Source of the DNA: Rufibacter sp. DG15C
Lineage (GTDB): Bacteria; Bacteroidota; Bacteroidia; Cytophagales; Hymenobacteraceae
Reading direction: 5' to 3'
NCBI RefSeq assembly: GCF_001577755.1
Contig: NZ_CP010776.1
Span: 2,356,001 to 2,420,000, forward strand
Length of the DNA: 64,000 bases
The notes under the pieces are model-generated. The model saw only the letters and a program-made list of their open reading frames with translations, did no database searches and was not told where the DNA came from. Position 1 is the stretch's first letter. Each line of letters opens with the position of its first letter. The position numbers were made by a program, and so were the translations under genes. Shown in pieces: positions 1-8,925 of this stretch.

Positions 1-1
1 C

Positions 2-601
2 TCTGAGCTCCACCTAAGGAGGGCCCGTTTTCTGGACCCCTTGCAGTTGGTAGCCATAGGCGGCATTCATTACAAACTTACGCCAGACGTTCAAGTCACC
101 GGATCCTACACTTTTACCCACACGCACCCGTATGGTGAGGCGCCCGCGCGCAACCATTTCACCGAGCACCGCCTCACAGAACAACTACAACTCAAGGCAG
201 CCTACGGACCATTCTTGCTACAGCACCGGTTCAGGTTGGAGCAGCGGTTTATCAAGCGGCCAGCCCAGGAAAATGCTACCTTTCTGAACAGAACCCGCTA
301 TCAACTAAAAGCGGTTCTACCGTTACTAGGAGCTACGTTAGAAGAGAAAGAGCCTTTTCTGGTTGCGTCTAATGAAGTGTTTATCAATTTCGGGGAGAAC
401 GTGCAGGCCAATATTTTTGACCAGAACAGAGCTTATGTCGGGGTGGGCTATAAGTTGAGCCAAGCAGCGTCTTTTGAGGTTGGCTACTTGCATCAACTGG
501 TACAGCAAAGCAACGGCATCAACTTTCTAAATAACCACACCTTGCAGTTCATGGTGAGCTACAACCTTACTTTCAAGCCCAAGCCAACCATCCCAAACTA
601 A
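2..601 (+). CDS. DUF2490-like outer-membrane beta-barrel protein, 5' partial
   Basis: The reading frame is open to the left edge of the window, so the N-terminus with any signal peptide is missing. An in-frame TTG at 41 is not a convincing start because residues before it also fit the family. The visible part has alternating hydrophobic/polar strands typical of a barrel and the DUF2490 pattern: an EHRLTEQL segment, then RFRLEQRF, an NRTRYQL segment, FDQNRAYVGVGY and a VGYLHQ motif near the end. It ends in a short basic tail. DUF2490 proteins are outer-membrane proteins of unknown function common in Bacteroidota. Family call is from recognised motifs only; function unknown. Confidence 0.75.
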   Translation, partial: SELHLRRARFLDPLQLVAIGGIHYKLTPDVQVTGSYTFTHTHPYGEAPARNHFTEHRLTEQLQLKAAYGPFLLQHRFRLEQRFIKRPAQENATFLNRTRYQLKAVLPLLGATLEEKEPFLVASNEVFINFGENVQANIFDQNRAYVGVGYKLSQAASFEVGYLHQLVQQSNGINFLNNHTLQFMVSYNLTFKPKPTIPN

Positions 602-640
602 ACTAGTCAGCCGCTTTTTGCCTACCTTGGCCGGGTCTTC

Positions 641-678
641 CGTTTTTGCCCCGTTTTCTGGAAAGTAGGCCAAAACCG
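641..678. repeat. Palindromic intergenic element, copy 1
   Basis: Imperfect inverted repeat with half-site CGTTTTTGCCCCGTTTTC and right arm GGCCAAAACCG. It lies 39 bp after the stop of the DUF2490 gene and before the next plus-strand gene. First of about 22 copies. Confidence 0.8.
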
Positions 679-704
679 AAGCTTGGATTAAGGCCTTCTC
701 TCTT

Positions 705-1223
705 GTGAAAAAAATAGCCATCACCGGCCCCGAAAGCACTGGCAAGTCAACCTTGGCCGCACACCTAGCCGCCCATTTTCAAGCGCCTTGGGTACCCGAG
801 TACGCCCGTCACTACATCGCAGAACTAACCCGACCGTACCTAGCCCATGACCTGGACCAGATCCTAAAGGGACAGTTACACCGTTGGAAGGCCGCCGAAG
901 CTTCAAATCCCCATCTCCTGATTCTGGACACCGAGGCGCTGGTCATGAAAATCTGGTCTGAACATGCCTACGGTCAGGCCTCATCTTACATCTTGCAGGA
1001 GCTGGACAAGCAGCAAATAGACCTGTACCTGCTCTTAAACGTAGACTTGCCCTGGGAGCCCGACCCGCAGCGCGAGCATCCGCATTTGCGGCAGTATTTC
1101 TATGAATGGTACAAGCGCGAGCTGCAGCAAAGGAACGCCCCGTTTGTTGAAATATCTGGTACCCACCACGCTCGTTTCCAGGCGGCCGTACACGCCGTAG
1201 AACAAATATTAATTGCAGACTAA
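705..1223 (+). CDS. NadR-like P-loop kinase (AAA family ATPase)
   Basis: 172-residue P-loop NTPase starting at GTG. The Walker A motif GPESTGKS is at residues 8-15, followed by the EYAR motif at 32-35 and an LLILDT segment with Asp75 that fits Walker B. The pattern GxESTGKS plus EYAR is that of the ribosylnicotinamide kinase domain of NadR, which phosphorylates nicotinamide riboside in NAD salvage. There is no NMN adenylyltransferase or HTH domain here, so this is a stand-alone kinase-type protein, common in Bacteroidota and usually annotated AAA family ATPase. Substrate is inferred from family only. The next gene starts 34 bp downstream, suggesting co-transcription. Confidence 0.75.
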   Translation: MKKIAITGPESTGKSTLAAHLAAHFQAPWVPEYARHYIAELTRPYLAHDLDQILKGQLHRWKAAEASNPHLLILDTEALVMKIWSEHAYGQASSYILQELDKQQIDLYLLLNVDLPWEPDPQREHPHLRQYFYEWYKRELQQRNAPFVEISGTHHARFQAAVHAVEQILIAD

Positions 1224-1257
1224 CGAGTGTCAAGACTCAGAACTCAAGACTAGTAAC

Positions 1258-2139
1258 ATGTCCATTGCCTACTTAGAGAATGAATTGGTGCGCGTTGGCG
1301 TCAAAAGCCACGGCGCAGAACTGTGCTCGTTCCTCAAGAAATCTGAAAACCTGGAATTTATCTGGCAAGCTGATGCCCAGTTCTGGAACCGCCATGCGCC
1401 GGTGCTTTTCCCCATCGTGGGCCGATTGCCGCAAGATCAGTACCTGCACCAAGGCCAGACGTATTCCTTGCCCCAGCACGGTTTTGCCCGGGACCAGGAA
1501 TTTACGGTGCTCTCCCAAACTTTAGATCAACTAGTGTATGAACTACGGTCATCTGAGCAGTCTTTGCAGGTGTACCCTTTTCAGTTTGCGTTGAGGATAT
1601 TTTATACCTTGCAGGACCAGACCCTGGAGGTGAAATACCAGGTGCAGAATTTAGCCGAAGGGGAGATGCTGTTCTCCATTGGCGCGCACCCGGCCTTTAA
1701 TTGTCCGCTCACGCCCAATACCACTTTTGAGGACTACTACTTAGAATTTTCCCATCCAGAAACCTTGGCGCGCTACCTGCTAGAAGACGGAACTGGGCTG
1801 CAGAACGGACAGACAGAACCGGTGCTGGACAACATGGCCATCCTGCCTTTGCGCTACAGCCACTATGAGAAAGATGCGCTGGTCTTTAAGAACGTGCGCT
1901 CAGAAAAGATTGCCTTAAAATGTGACCAACACCCGCATTACGTACAGATGCAGTTTGCCGGCTTCCCGTACCTGGGCATCTGGACCAAGCGGCCGGGCGC
2001 GCCTTTCCTGTGCCTGGAGCCGTGGCACGGCATTGCCGGAAGCGCTGGCTCGCCCCTAGAGCTAAGCCAGAAGGAAGGTATGGTTTCTTTGGGGAGCCAC
2101 CAGACTTTTGAGGCCGCCTATACCATTGCCATCGGGTAA
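1258..2139 (+). CDS. Aldose 1-epimerase family protein (LacX-like)
   Basis: 293 residues from the ATG at 1258; an in-frame upstream start at 1213 would overlap the previous gene and adds non-conserved residues. The galactose-mutarotase fold is indicated by an early GAELCS segment, HGFAR (His74) and GAHPAFN with His144, plus a late PWHGIAG segment. These match LacX-type aldose epimerase relatives, which interconvert or bind sugar anomers in the cytoplasm. No signal peptide. Exact substrate cannot be read from the sequence. Confidence 0.82.
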   Translation: MSIAYLENELVRVGVKSHGAELCSFLKKSENLEFIWQADAQFWNRHAPVLFPIVGRLPQDQYLHQGQTYSLPQHGFARDQEFTVLSQTLDQLVYELRSSEQSLQVYPFQFALRIFYTLQDQTLEVKYQVQNLAEGEMLFSIGAHPAFNCPLTPNTTFEDYYLEFSHPETLARYLLEDGTGLQNGQTEPVLDNMAILPLRYSHYEKDALVFKNVRSEKIALKCDQHPHYVQMQFAGFPYLGIWTKRPGAPFLCLEPWHGIAGSAGSPLELSQKEGMVSLGSHQTFEAAYTIAIG

Positions 2140-2175
2140 ATCCACAACCCTTTCGTTTTCATACTTATGCCATAT

Positions 2176-2225
2176 GAAGTCCGTTTTTGGCTTGTTTTCC
2201 TAGAAACAGGCCAAAAACGGACTTC
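2176..2225. repeat. Palindromic intergenic element, copy 2, with extended stem
   Basis: Core half-site CCGTTTTTGGCTTGTTTTCC with right arm ACAGGCCAAAAACGG. The stem is extended by copy-specific outer arms GAAGT/ACTTC. It lies 37 bp after the aldose-epimerase stop. Confidence 0.85.
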
Positions 2226-2394
2226 GGCGTTTATGCTCCTCACGCCATTTCCCTTGATAATAAAGCCTCTTTCTCAACTTCGGGTAAAATCATGAGTATC
2301 AAGTAATAAGAAGGCTTTCGTTGAGGACGAGGGAAGGTGTTTTCCTTTTCTTATTAGTTGACCTTAATGGTGGGGAGTTGTTGGAAGGTGGGCC

Positions 2395-3483
2395 ATGAAA
2401 AAATACATTCGGGTGATAGTGCTGTTACTGCTGTTGGTGGTTTCCTGTAAAGAGAAACAGGAGAAAACCAAGCCCCGGCTGAGCGCCATCACGGAGTCTG
2501 TGTATGCCTCGGGCACGGTGAAAGCGGCAGAGCAGTACACGGCCTTTCCGGTGGTGAGTGGTATTGTGCAGACCATCCTAGTCAAAGCCGGAGACACCGT
2601 CCAGAAAGGAGCGCCGCTTTTTCTGCTGGAAGACAATACCGCCTCGCTCAACGCCCGCAACGCCCAACTAGCCCTGGAACTCAGCCGCGAAAACAACCTG
2701 GCTTCTTCTGGAAGGCTGCAAGAGGCCCAGTCGGCGGTGCGCATTGCCCGTGAGAAATACCAGCTGGACTCATCCCTCTACCAACGCCAGAAACGCCTGT
2801 GGCAGCAAAGGATTGGCACCCAAGTAGAGTTGGAACAGCGGCAACTGGCCTATACTTCTTCCCGCAGCAATTACACCGCCGCACGCGCCAATCTGGCCCA
2901 ATTGAACAAGCAGTTGCGCAATGAGTGGCAACGCGCCAATGTGACTTATGACATCAGCAAACAGCTACAGAGTGATTTTGTGGTGCGCAGCAGCATTTCG
3001 GGTAAGGTGTATGACGTGCTCATGGACAAAGGTGAGTTGGTGAGCCCTCAGACGCCGCTGGCCATTCTGGGGCAGGCCAATAATTTTCTGTTGGAACTGG
3101 AAGTAGATGAGAATGACATTGTGCGGGTGCGCCGGGGGCAGCCGGTAGTGATTCTGCTGGACAGTTACAAAGGGCAGGTGTTTGAAGGCGTGGTGGAGAA
3201 AATCTATCCCATCATGAACGAACACTCCCGCACCTTCAAGGTAGAAGCCCGCTTTGTAAAACCACCCGCCACGCTGTATCCCAATCTCTCCGCCGAGGCC
3301 AACATTGTCGTGCAGACCAAGAAAAATGCCCTGCTCATTCCCGTGGAGTACCTGGTAGAAGACCAATATGTGCTAGTAGAACCAGACCAGCGCCGCCCAG
3401 TCAAAGTAGGCCTGCGCGATTACCGCAAAGCCGAGATCCTGCAAGGCCTGGATACTACCCAGTTTATTTATAAACCCCAGTAA
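2395..3483 (+). CDS. Efflux periplasmic adaptor lipoprotein (HlyD/MacA-like)
   Basis: 362 residues. The N-terminus is a lipoprotein signal ending in VVSC with Cys18, so it is probably anchored to a membrane. A biotinyl-lipoyl-like half domain lies around residues 50-80 (PVVSGIVQTILVKAGD), followed by a long helical hairpin rich in Gln, Arg and Ala at about 80-175, then the second lipoyl half (SGKVYDVLMDKGELV) and a beta-barrel domain. This is the membrane-fusion-protein plan. It is the first gene of a three-gene operon: the permease starts 2 bp after its stop and the ATPase follows, so it is probably the adaptor of a MacAB-type exporter. Substrate unknown. Confidence 0.88.
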   Translation: MKKYIRVIVLLLLLVVSCKEKQEKTKPRLSAITESVYASGTVKAAEQYTAFPVVSGIVQTILVKAGDTVQKGAPLFLLEDNTASLNARNAQLALELSRENNLASSGRLQEAQSAVRIAREKYQLDSSLYQRQKRLWQQRIGTQVELEQRQLAYTSSRSNYTAARANLAQLNKQLRNEWQRANVTYDISKQLQSDFVVRSSISGKVYDVLMDKGELVSPQTPLAILGQANNFLLELEVDENDIVRVRRGQPVVILLDSYKGQVFEGVVEKIYPIMNEHSRTFKVEARFVKPPATLYPNLSAEANIVVQTKKNALLIPVEYLVEDQYVLVEPDQRRPVKVGLRDYRKAEILQGLDTTQFIYKPQ

Positions 3484-3485
3484 GC

Positions 3486-4745
3486 ATGAACCTGAAACTG
3501 ATCTTGAACATTGCCGTGGGGCTGCTCAGGGCACGCATGAGTCAGTCCATCGTGGCGGCGGCAGGCGTGACCTTCGGGATTGGGATGTTCATTGCCTTGG
3601 TTAGTTTCATGAATGGCTTGAATCAGTTGCTGGACGGGCTTATTTTAAACCGCTTGCCGCATGTGAGGCTCTACAATGAAATAAAGCCGTCTGCGGTGCA
3701 GGCCGTAGAACGCACCTCCAAATATGCAGGCCATGAGCATTTCATCAGGTCTGTCAAGCCCAAAGACCGGGGCAAGGAAATTTACAACAGCCAAGCCATT
3801 ATCAAAGCCCTTAAGGAAGACCCCCGGGTGGTGGGTGTAGCGCCCAAGGCCATCACGCAAGTATTCTACAACACGGGCACCATTGAGTTGGGCGGCGTGA
3901 TAGACGGCATAGACGTGGTCATGGAAGACAAACTGTTTTCTATTAGCGACTACATCATTGAGGGGAATTTACAAGACTTGGCCACGGTGTCAAACAGCAT
4001 CATCCTGGGCAAGGGCATAGCGGAGAAGATGATGGTAGATCTAGGTGATGTGGTGCGCATCACGGCGCCCAACGGACAGCAGGGGACGCTAAAAGTGGTG
4101 GGCGTGGTGCAGCTGGGCATCATGGAGATAGACAACGTCCAGAGCTTCGCGTCTATTGAGACGGTGCAGAAACTACTGGGCCAGCCCTCTGCCTACCTCA
4201 CAGACATTCAAGTCAACCTCACCGACCTGAACCTGGCTCCGGCCACTGCCAAGGAATACGCCGCCCTATACGGCCTGGAAGCCACCGACATCCAGGCGGC
4301 CAACTCGCAGTTTGAGACGGGCAGCAACATCAGGAGCATCATCTCTTACGCCGTGGGCATCACGCTGCTCATTGTGGCGGGCTTCGGGATTTACAATATC
4401 TTGAACATGATGATTTATGAGAAGATGGATGCCATTGCCATTCTCAAGGCTACGGGCTTTTCGGCGCCAGACGTGCAGTACGTCTTTCTCTTGCTGTCCA
4501 TGATTATTGGCGTGGCCGGCGGGGTGATGGGTTTGCTGTTAGGATACGTGATCTCTGTAGTCATAGACAACGTGCCGTTCAAGACCGAGTCCCTGCCCAC
4601 CATTGACACGTTTCCCGTGTATTTTAACCCGGTGTACTACCTCATAGGCATCACGTTTGCGTTAGTGACAACGTATTTTGCCGGCTTGTTCCCGGCCCGG
4701 AAAGCCAGCAAAACAGATCCGGTGAGCATAATCAGGGGGAAATAA
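3486..4745 (+). CDS. ABC transporter permease, MacB/FtsX type
   Basis: 419 residues with the four-helix MacB/LolC layout: one membrane segment near residues 8-45, a large periplasmic MacB-PCD-like domain, then three segments in the last 150 residues. The C-terminus has the conserved FPARKASKTDPVSIIRGK signature. Starts 2 bp after the adaptor stop and ends 2 bp before the ATPase, so the three are translated as one operon. MacB-type systems are mechanotransmission pumps that drive outer-membrane export rather than moving substrate through the inner membrane; no TolC gene is present here. Confidence 0.9.
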   Translation: MNLKLILNIAVGLLRARMSQSIVAAAGVTFGIGMFIALVSFMNGLNQLLDGLILNRLPHVRLYNEIKPSAVQAVERTSKYAGHEHFIRSVKPKDRGKEIYNSQAIIKALKEDPRVVGVAPKAITQVFYNTGTIELGGVIDGIDVVMEDKLFSISDYIIEGNLQDLATVSNSIILGKGIAEKMMVDLGDVVRITAPNGQQGTLKVVGVVQLGIMEIDNVQSFASIETVQKLLGQPSAYLTDIQVNLTDLNLAPATAKEYAALYGLEATDIQAANSQFETGSNIRSIISYAVGITLLIVAGFGIYNILNMMIYEKMDAIAILKATGFSAPDVQYVFLLLSMIIGVAGGVMGLLLGYVISVVIDNVPFKTESLPTIDTFPVYFNPVYYLIGITFALVTTYFAGLFPARKASKTDPVSIIRGK

Positions 4746-4747
4746 CC

Positions 4748-5431
4748 ATGGAAGGCATTGTTCTGGAGGCAAGAGGCATCAACAAGTATTTCTATGACCC
4801 GGTAAAGTTTCAGGTGCTCACCAACATCTCGTTCCAGATCACGCACGGCGAGTTTGTGTCGGTGGTGGGTAAATCTGGCTGCGGAAAGTCTACGCTACTC
4901 TACATCCTCTCCACCATGGACACTGACTATGAAGGCGAACTCTTCCTGGACGGTGAATTGATGAGCCAGCGCACGCCCACGCAGCTGGCCCAGATCAGGA
5001 ATGAAAAGATTGGGTTTGTATTCCAGTTTCATTACCTCATCCAGGAGTTTAACGTGCTCAGAAACGTCATGCTGCCCGGTCTGAAACTAGGAAAATATGG
5101 GGCGCCAGAAGTGGAGCACCGCGCCATGGAGTACCTGGAAACGTTGGGCGTGGCAGACCAGGCACTCAAAATGCCCAATCAGTTGAGCGGCGGCCAGAAA
5201 CAGCGGGTGGCCATTGCGCGCGCGCTCATCAATGACCCCGTGCTCATCATGGGTGATGAGCCCACCGGCAACCTGGATAAGAAAAACTCAGACATCGTGT
5301 TCGGGATTTTCCAGGAGCTCTGCCAGGACAAAAAACAGACGCTGCTCATTGTCTCGCATGACCCAGACTTTGCCAGCCGGTCAGACAGGGTGATTGAAAT
5401 GGAGGACGGTCGCATCATAAGCGGGCATTAG
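4748..5431 (+). CDS. ABC transporter ATP-binding protein (MacB/LolD type)
   Basis: 227 residues with a complete nucleotide-binding domain: Walker A GKSGCGKST at 41-49, Q-loop Gln93, signature LSGGQ at 146-150, Walker B LIMGDE at 166-171 and switch His204. The sequence falls in the LolD/MacB/FtsE group. It energises the permease encoded immediately upstream. Last gene of the efflux operon; a palindromic element follows 13 bp after the stop. Confidence 0.92.
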   Translation: MEGIVLEARGINKYFYDPVKFQVLTNISFQITHGEFVSVVGKSGCGKSTLLYILSTMDTDYEGELFLDGELMSQRTPTQLAQIRNEKIGFVFQFHYLIQEFNVLRNVMLPGLKLGKYGAPEVEHRAMEYLETLGVADQALKMPNQLSGGQKQRVAIARALINDPVLIMGDEPTGNLDKKNSDIVFGIFQELCQDKKQTLLIVSHDPDFASRSDRVIEMEDGRIISGH

Positions 5432-5444
5432 AACCTAACCCATC

Positions 5445-5482
5445 CGTTTTTGGCCTGTTTCCTGAGAAAGAGGCTAAAAACG
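5445..5482. repeat. Palindromic intergenic element, copy 3
   Basis: CGTTTTTGGCCTGTTTCC left arm, GAGGCTAAAAACG right arm, between the convergent ATPase and SIMPL genes. Confidence 0.8.
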
Positions 5483-5524
5483 CATTAACTATACTAGTCC
5501 TTGGTTAGAAGATGCGTGGAGTTT

Positions 5525-6256
5525 CTAGTCAAGCTTGTATTCCACGTGCAGCGTTTTGGAAAGGTACACAGAACCGTAGTTGAGCGTAATTCTGGAGTTG
5601 GCGGCGGCGTCAGTGGCCATTCCAGATTCTGGGCGCACCACCGATGCCGCATGAACTTCTTGTACCGTAGGCAATTCAACATTGGCTATCCTCAGGATTT
5701 CCTTGCCAGACAAGCCCATCTTCTTGACCAGTTTATCTGCCAGCGTGTTGGCATTGGTGAGCGCCTTTTGGTAGGCTTCCTGGCTTAGGCTGTCCAGCTT
5801 GCTATGCGAATACGCCAGGTTGCCAATGGTCACGTTTTCATTGGTGAGCAACGCCGGGTACAACTCTTCCAGCACCGCCAGGCGGCGCACTTTCAAGGAA
5901 ACCGTGATAGAAGACCTGAAGCCCAAAAACACGTTGGAGTTGTTCTGCCAGCCATACTCTTTGGATTGGTTGATGGAGGTGGTGAGAATGTCTTCGGGGG
6001 CTATTTTATACGATTTGAATAGGTTGTTGAGCGCCTCAGACTTCTCCAGCAGGCATTGCTTTGATTGCTTGATGTCCTTGTCCATGCACTGCAGGTGCAG
6101 GGTAATGCTGGCCTCATCGGGCAACGTTGAAATTTCCCCTGAGCTGCTAAGAATCATGGTCTTGCCGCGTCCGGTGGGCCCTGCCGTATCTGTTCCGCAG
6201 GATTGTAGAAAAAAGGCAAGCGCGCAAAGTTGAAGCAATAGCAAGGACGTTTTCAT
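5525..6256 (-). CDS. SIMPL domain (DUF541) lipoprotein
   Basis: 243 residues. The signal ends in FLQSC with Cys20, a lipoprotein signal. The mature part has the DUF541/SIMPL hallmarks: a start such as ILSSSGEISTLPDEASITLHL, a middle DILTTSINQSKEYGW segment, and NANTLADKLVKKMGLSGKEI near residue 170. Family members are periplasmic or surface proteins related to Omp26 of Brucella and E. coli YggE, linked to oxidative stress by experiments in other species. Molecular activity unknown. Monocistronic, convergent with the efflux operon. Confidence 0.85.
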   Translation of the reverse strand: MKTSLLLLQLCALAFFLQSCGTDTAGPTGRGKTMILSSSGEISTLPDEASITLHLQCMDKDIKQSKQCLLEKSEALNNLFKSYKIAPEDILTTSINQSKEYGWQNNSNVFLGFRSSITVSLKVRRLAVLEELYPALLTNENVTIGNLAYSHSKLDSLSQEAYQKALTNANTLADKLVKKMGLSGKEILRIANVELPTVQEVHAASVVRPESGMATDAAANSRITLNYGSVYLSKTLHVEYKLD

Positions 6257-6506
6257 AGGATAACAGCATTTGGTTTGACTACCGAATGTGCCTTATACGG
6301 CTTCCCTAACTTTTGTCTTCAAATCTTAATGCGTAGCGTGCCAGCCTAGGCAATGTAAATCAAGCGTAAGCCTTATAGAATGCTGTAGAAAAAATGCATC
6401 TTTACCTGACAAGGAGTCCTCAGGGCTGCAAACATTTGGTCCTTACAACGGTTCTTTCTCAAGATCCCCCGCTACTTACGTTATCATTTATTCCGTTTCA
6501 TTTTCT

Positions 6507-6944
6507 ATGCGCTTAGAAGCCAAAAACTCTTTTGACAAGACCTTTTACGTGGTGGAGTATAACCAAACCCTGGACCTAATTGACACGCACTGGGATGGCT
6601 ACGCGTCTCAACAGGATTTGCGGGTTGCGTGTGGCATGGGTCTAGAGCTTTTAGAGAAAACCAGATGCGCTTTTAAACTGAACGACAACAGCCACCAGTC
6701 TGGGCCCTGGAGCCAAGCCGTAGAATGGCTGGAAGAGGAGTGGTTGCCAAGGGCCATGCAGGCCGGCTTAAAGTATTTGGCGCACGTAGCCAACAAACAT
6801 TCTTACGGCGAAACGGCTGGTGACGTCATGCACATCAGTAAGATTGGAAAGCAGTTGCAATACCGCATGTTCTTCTTCAGGGAAGACGCTCTGGCTTGGT
6901 TGAAGGCCTGCCAAGAACTTGAGCAATCTGCCGTATTATCGTAA
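6507..6944 (+). CDS. Hypothetical protein, possibly SpoIIAA/STAS-like
   Basis: 145 residues, soluble, no signal peptide. The order of elements (a strand with FYVVEYNQTLDLIDTHW, a helix, then CAFKLNDNS, GPWSQAVEWLEEEWLPRA, and a C-terminal FFREDALAWLKAC) resembles small SpoIIAA/STAS-like hypothetical proteins common in Hymenobacteraceae. That assignment is a guess from general pattern and no catalytic motif is visible. Single gene with its own upstream gap of 250 bp; no clear TAnnTTTG box was found there. Confidence 0.7.
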   Translation: MRLEAKNSFDKTFYVVEYNQTLDLIDTHWDGYASQQDLRVACGMGLELLEKTRCAFKLNDNSHQSGPWSQAVEWLEEEWLPRAMQAGLKYLAHVANKHSYGETAGDVMHISKIGKQLQYRMFFFREDALAWLKACQELEQSAVLS

Positions 6945-6955
6945 TTTGTTTCCTC

Positions 6956-6993
6956 CGTTTTTGGCCTATTTTCTGGAAAGTAAGCTGAAAACG
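6956..6993. repeat. Palindromic intergenic element, copy 4
   Basis: CGTTTTTGGCCTATTTTC left arm and a weaker right arm (TAAGCTGAAAACG). It lies 11 bp after the stop of the preceding gene in a convergent gap. Confidence 0.75.
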
Positions 6994-7059
6994 AGTTGTT
7001 ATTTTTTGTAGCGGCTCTGCTTCCTTTCTTAGCTCTTAGCCTAGGTTTATTGCCATAAA

Positions 7060-7094
7060 AAACGCCACCTACTTTTTTACAATAGGTGGCGTTT
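7060..7094. terminator. Bidirectional hairpin terminator
   Basis: Arms AAACGCCACCTA and TAGGTGGCGTTT are perfectly complementary around an 11-nt loop, with A-rich bases before and T-rich bases in the loop and arm. It lies between convergent genes and can end both transcripts. Confidence 0.75.
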
Positions 7095-7156
7095 AGCTAG
7101 GCTTAAATGATGACGGTGGCCTACAGTAGGTAGTAATGTTGTAGAAAACGTCCGGA

Positions 7157-7666
7157 TTACTTTTTGGCTCTAGAGGCCTCGGCGGCTTTCATGTCACAGC
7201 CTTCTTTGCGACGGGTGTCAGTGATGGAGAAAATCTTCCAGCCGTCTTGGGCGCGGTACAATTGGAACGCGTCCACCCCGCAGTGGCTGAACGTGTCACC
7301 CACAAACAGCGCATAGTCGCACCACAGCGTGGCGAAGTCTCCGTCAATATTCACTTTCACGTTCCAGATGCCTTCGTCCAGCATCTTCTCGTGCTTCTGA
7401 CCCACCATCTCAATGAATTTCTGCATGGGCGTCTCTCTGGGCTGCACCATGCCGTCTTTGCCCTTGGCTACGGATTGCAACCGGGCCCCCGGCGCCAGCA
7501 CCGACCTGGATAGCGTGCTGTCGCTTTGGCGCATGCCGTCAAAGAACTTGACCACCGCGGCCTCCACGGCTTTGGCATCTTGGTTGACTGTGGCCGCTTT
7601 TTTGGTCTGGGCAGAGGCCGTCAGGCTGAGCACTGCCATGGAAAGAAGAAGGAAGAAATGACGCAT
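7157..7666 (-). CDS. Secreted NTF2-like (SnoaL/DUF4440-type) protein
   Basis: 169 residues. Cleavable signal peptide of about 20 residues (LTASAQ end). The mature part has an NTF2-like cone pattern: a helix VEAAVVKFFDGMRQSDSTLS, then QKFIEMVG, then strands NVKVNIDGDFATLWCDYALF and a final WKIFSITDTRRKEGC. Such proteins are usually annotated nuclear transport factor 2 family. The role is unknown; some bind small ligands, others are enzyme remnants. It is exported to the periplasm by the look of the signal. Confidence 0.82.
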   Translation of the reverse strand: MRHFFLLLSMAVLSLTASAQTKKAATVNQDAKAVEAAVVKFFDGMRQSDSTLSRSVLAPGARLQSVAKGKDGMVQPRETPMQKFIEMVGQKHEKMLDEGIWNVKVNIDGDFATLWCDYALFVGDTFSHCGVDAFQLYRAQDGWKIFSITDTRRKEGCDMKAAEASRAKK

Positions 7667-7753
7667 CTTATGTTAGTTAAGAGTTAAAAGATATGAGTTT
7701 AAAGTTGGTTCTTGTTTGCCGGTGGCAAAATCCTAGGAGTTCTTGAACTTAGT

Positions 7754-8161
7754 TTAATAGGTTGCTTTGTGTTTTAATATGAGATAGAAGATGCCAGTAC
7801 TCAGCAAAATGGAGGTGAAATAGAATATAATACTCTCCAACAAATCTGGAGATTCTAATAATCCATAATAGTCATCGTATCCATAAAGCACTCCTAATGT
7901 TGCATCTGTGAAGAAAATCCCTCCAAGCATGGAAAAGAATGCTATCAATAAACCATATATTATTTTTTCAGCGGTAACTATCTTTTGGACAGGTAATAGA
8001 TATAGAATCGTATTTATAAAAATGATTAAAAAATAGAAGGAATACCTTGGTTCTTCATAATGGAGATGAGCAAACGGAGATTCAATTAGAAAAGCAGCGG
8101 TTAGTAATGATATAGTAATAGCTAATAGTCTGTATTTGCTTAGTTTTTCAATCACTTTCAA
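7754..8161 (-). CDS. Small AT-rich integral membrane protein, unknown
   Basis: 135 residues with four predicted membrane helices (about residues 12-30, 43-58, 65-90 and 105-128). No family recognised. Its DNA is clearly more AT-rich than the genes on both sides and uses A/T-ending codons, unlike the neighbours. That may mean recent acquisition or weak codon selection. It is followed closely by the minus-strand NTF2-like gene, so the two may share a transcript. Confidence 0.6.
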   Translation of the reverse strand: MKVIEKLSKYRLLAITISLLTAAFLIESPFAHLHYEEPRYSFYFLIIFINTILYLLPVQKIVTAEKIIYGLLIAFFSMLGGIFFTDATLGVLYGYDDYYGLLESPDLLESIIFYFTSILLSTGIFYLILKHKATY

Positions 8162-8216
8162 GCAGTATGTGACGGTTGAGATTGTTTTCAGCAGAACTCC
8201 AATTGCCTTCCGTAAC

Positions 8217-8819
8217 TTAAATCAAGACCAGCCGGTCATGCAACAAGGCCCGCAGCTCGGGCGGCAATCCGAAGTGGGTGTCCATGAAATCATCCAGGAC
8301 CTGGCGGGTGTGCGGCGAGATGAGTTCTTGCAGTTGTTCCAGGGCTTCGTCGCAAATCATGTAGGGCAGGTAGCCATACACCAAATCCGGTCCGTCGCAC
8401 TGCCCGAAGATTTGGTACTCGGTGCAGGCTTCGCGGGGTTTGCCAGTGACTAGGCAATGCGAAAGCCAGTTGTCCAGGTGCAGTGGGTTGGGTAGGCTGA
8501 GCAGGGCTTCGCGACGGGCTACCAGGTTCACGTGCTGGGCAAAGAAGGCCTCTATGCGGGCTTTGGAGTCCACAGAGAGCTCTTCGCGCAGTTTCTGGGC
8601 ACAAGTCAGGCAGATGGCGTACTCAAAGATGACGTCCTGCAACTGGGCCTCTGGGTAGTTGCGGATGGATTTCTCCACCATGTAGGCCGTGCCGTCTTCG
8701 CGTAGGGCGCAATCACACGTAAGGCAGGTCTGGAACGGCTGGCCCGTGCCCGCAGACTGAAACAGGGCTGGGACCGGTTCAAACTCATGCTCTATCTGAA
8801 GGGGTGGTAAGGCATCCAT
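8217..8819 (-). CDS. Hypothetical cysteine-rich protein with CxxC pairs
   Basis: 200 residues, no signal peptide. It has two CxxC-type pairs (CLTCDC near residue 35 and CLTC near 75) plus further Cys residues in CLVTGK, CTEY and QIFGQC, suggesting metal (zinc) binding. The C-terminal half (LPYMICDEALEQLQELI, then VLDDFMDTHFGLPPELRALL) is helical. It looks like an uncharacterised Bacteroidota protein; no enzyme motif seen. Codon use and GC fit a real gene. Confidence 0.65.
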   Translation of the reverse strand: MDALPPLQIEHEFEPVPALFQSAGTGQPFQTCLTCDCALREDGTAYMVEKSIRNYPEAQLQDVIFEYAICLTCAQKLREELSVDSKARIEAFFAQHVNLVARREALLSLPNPLHLDNWLSHCLVTGKPREACTEYQIFGQCDGPDLVYGYLPYMICDEALEQLQELISPHTRQVLDDFMDTHFGLPPELRALLHDRLVLI

Positions 8820-8887
8820 GCGGCAGAAAAATCTAGAAGAGACAAGGTAGTAACTCTTGCCAAGCGGCGCAAGCGAAGAAGGACCGA

Positions 8888-8925
8888 CGTTTTTGGCCTC
8901 CTTTCCAGGAAATACCCCAAAAACG
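8888..8925. repeat. Palindromic intergenic element, copy 5
   Basis: CGTTTTTGGCC left arm, CCCCAAAAACG right arm, weak centre. This is the only copy seen in a divergent gap (between starts at 8819 and 9029). Confidence 0.7.
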
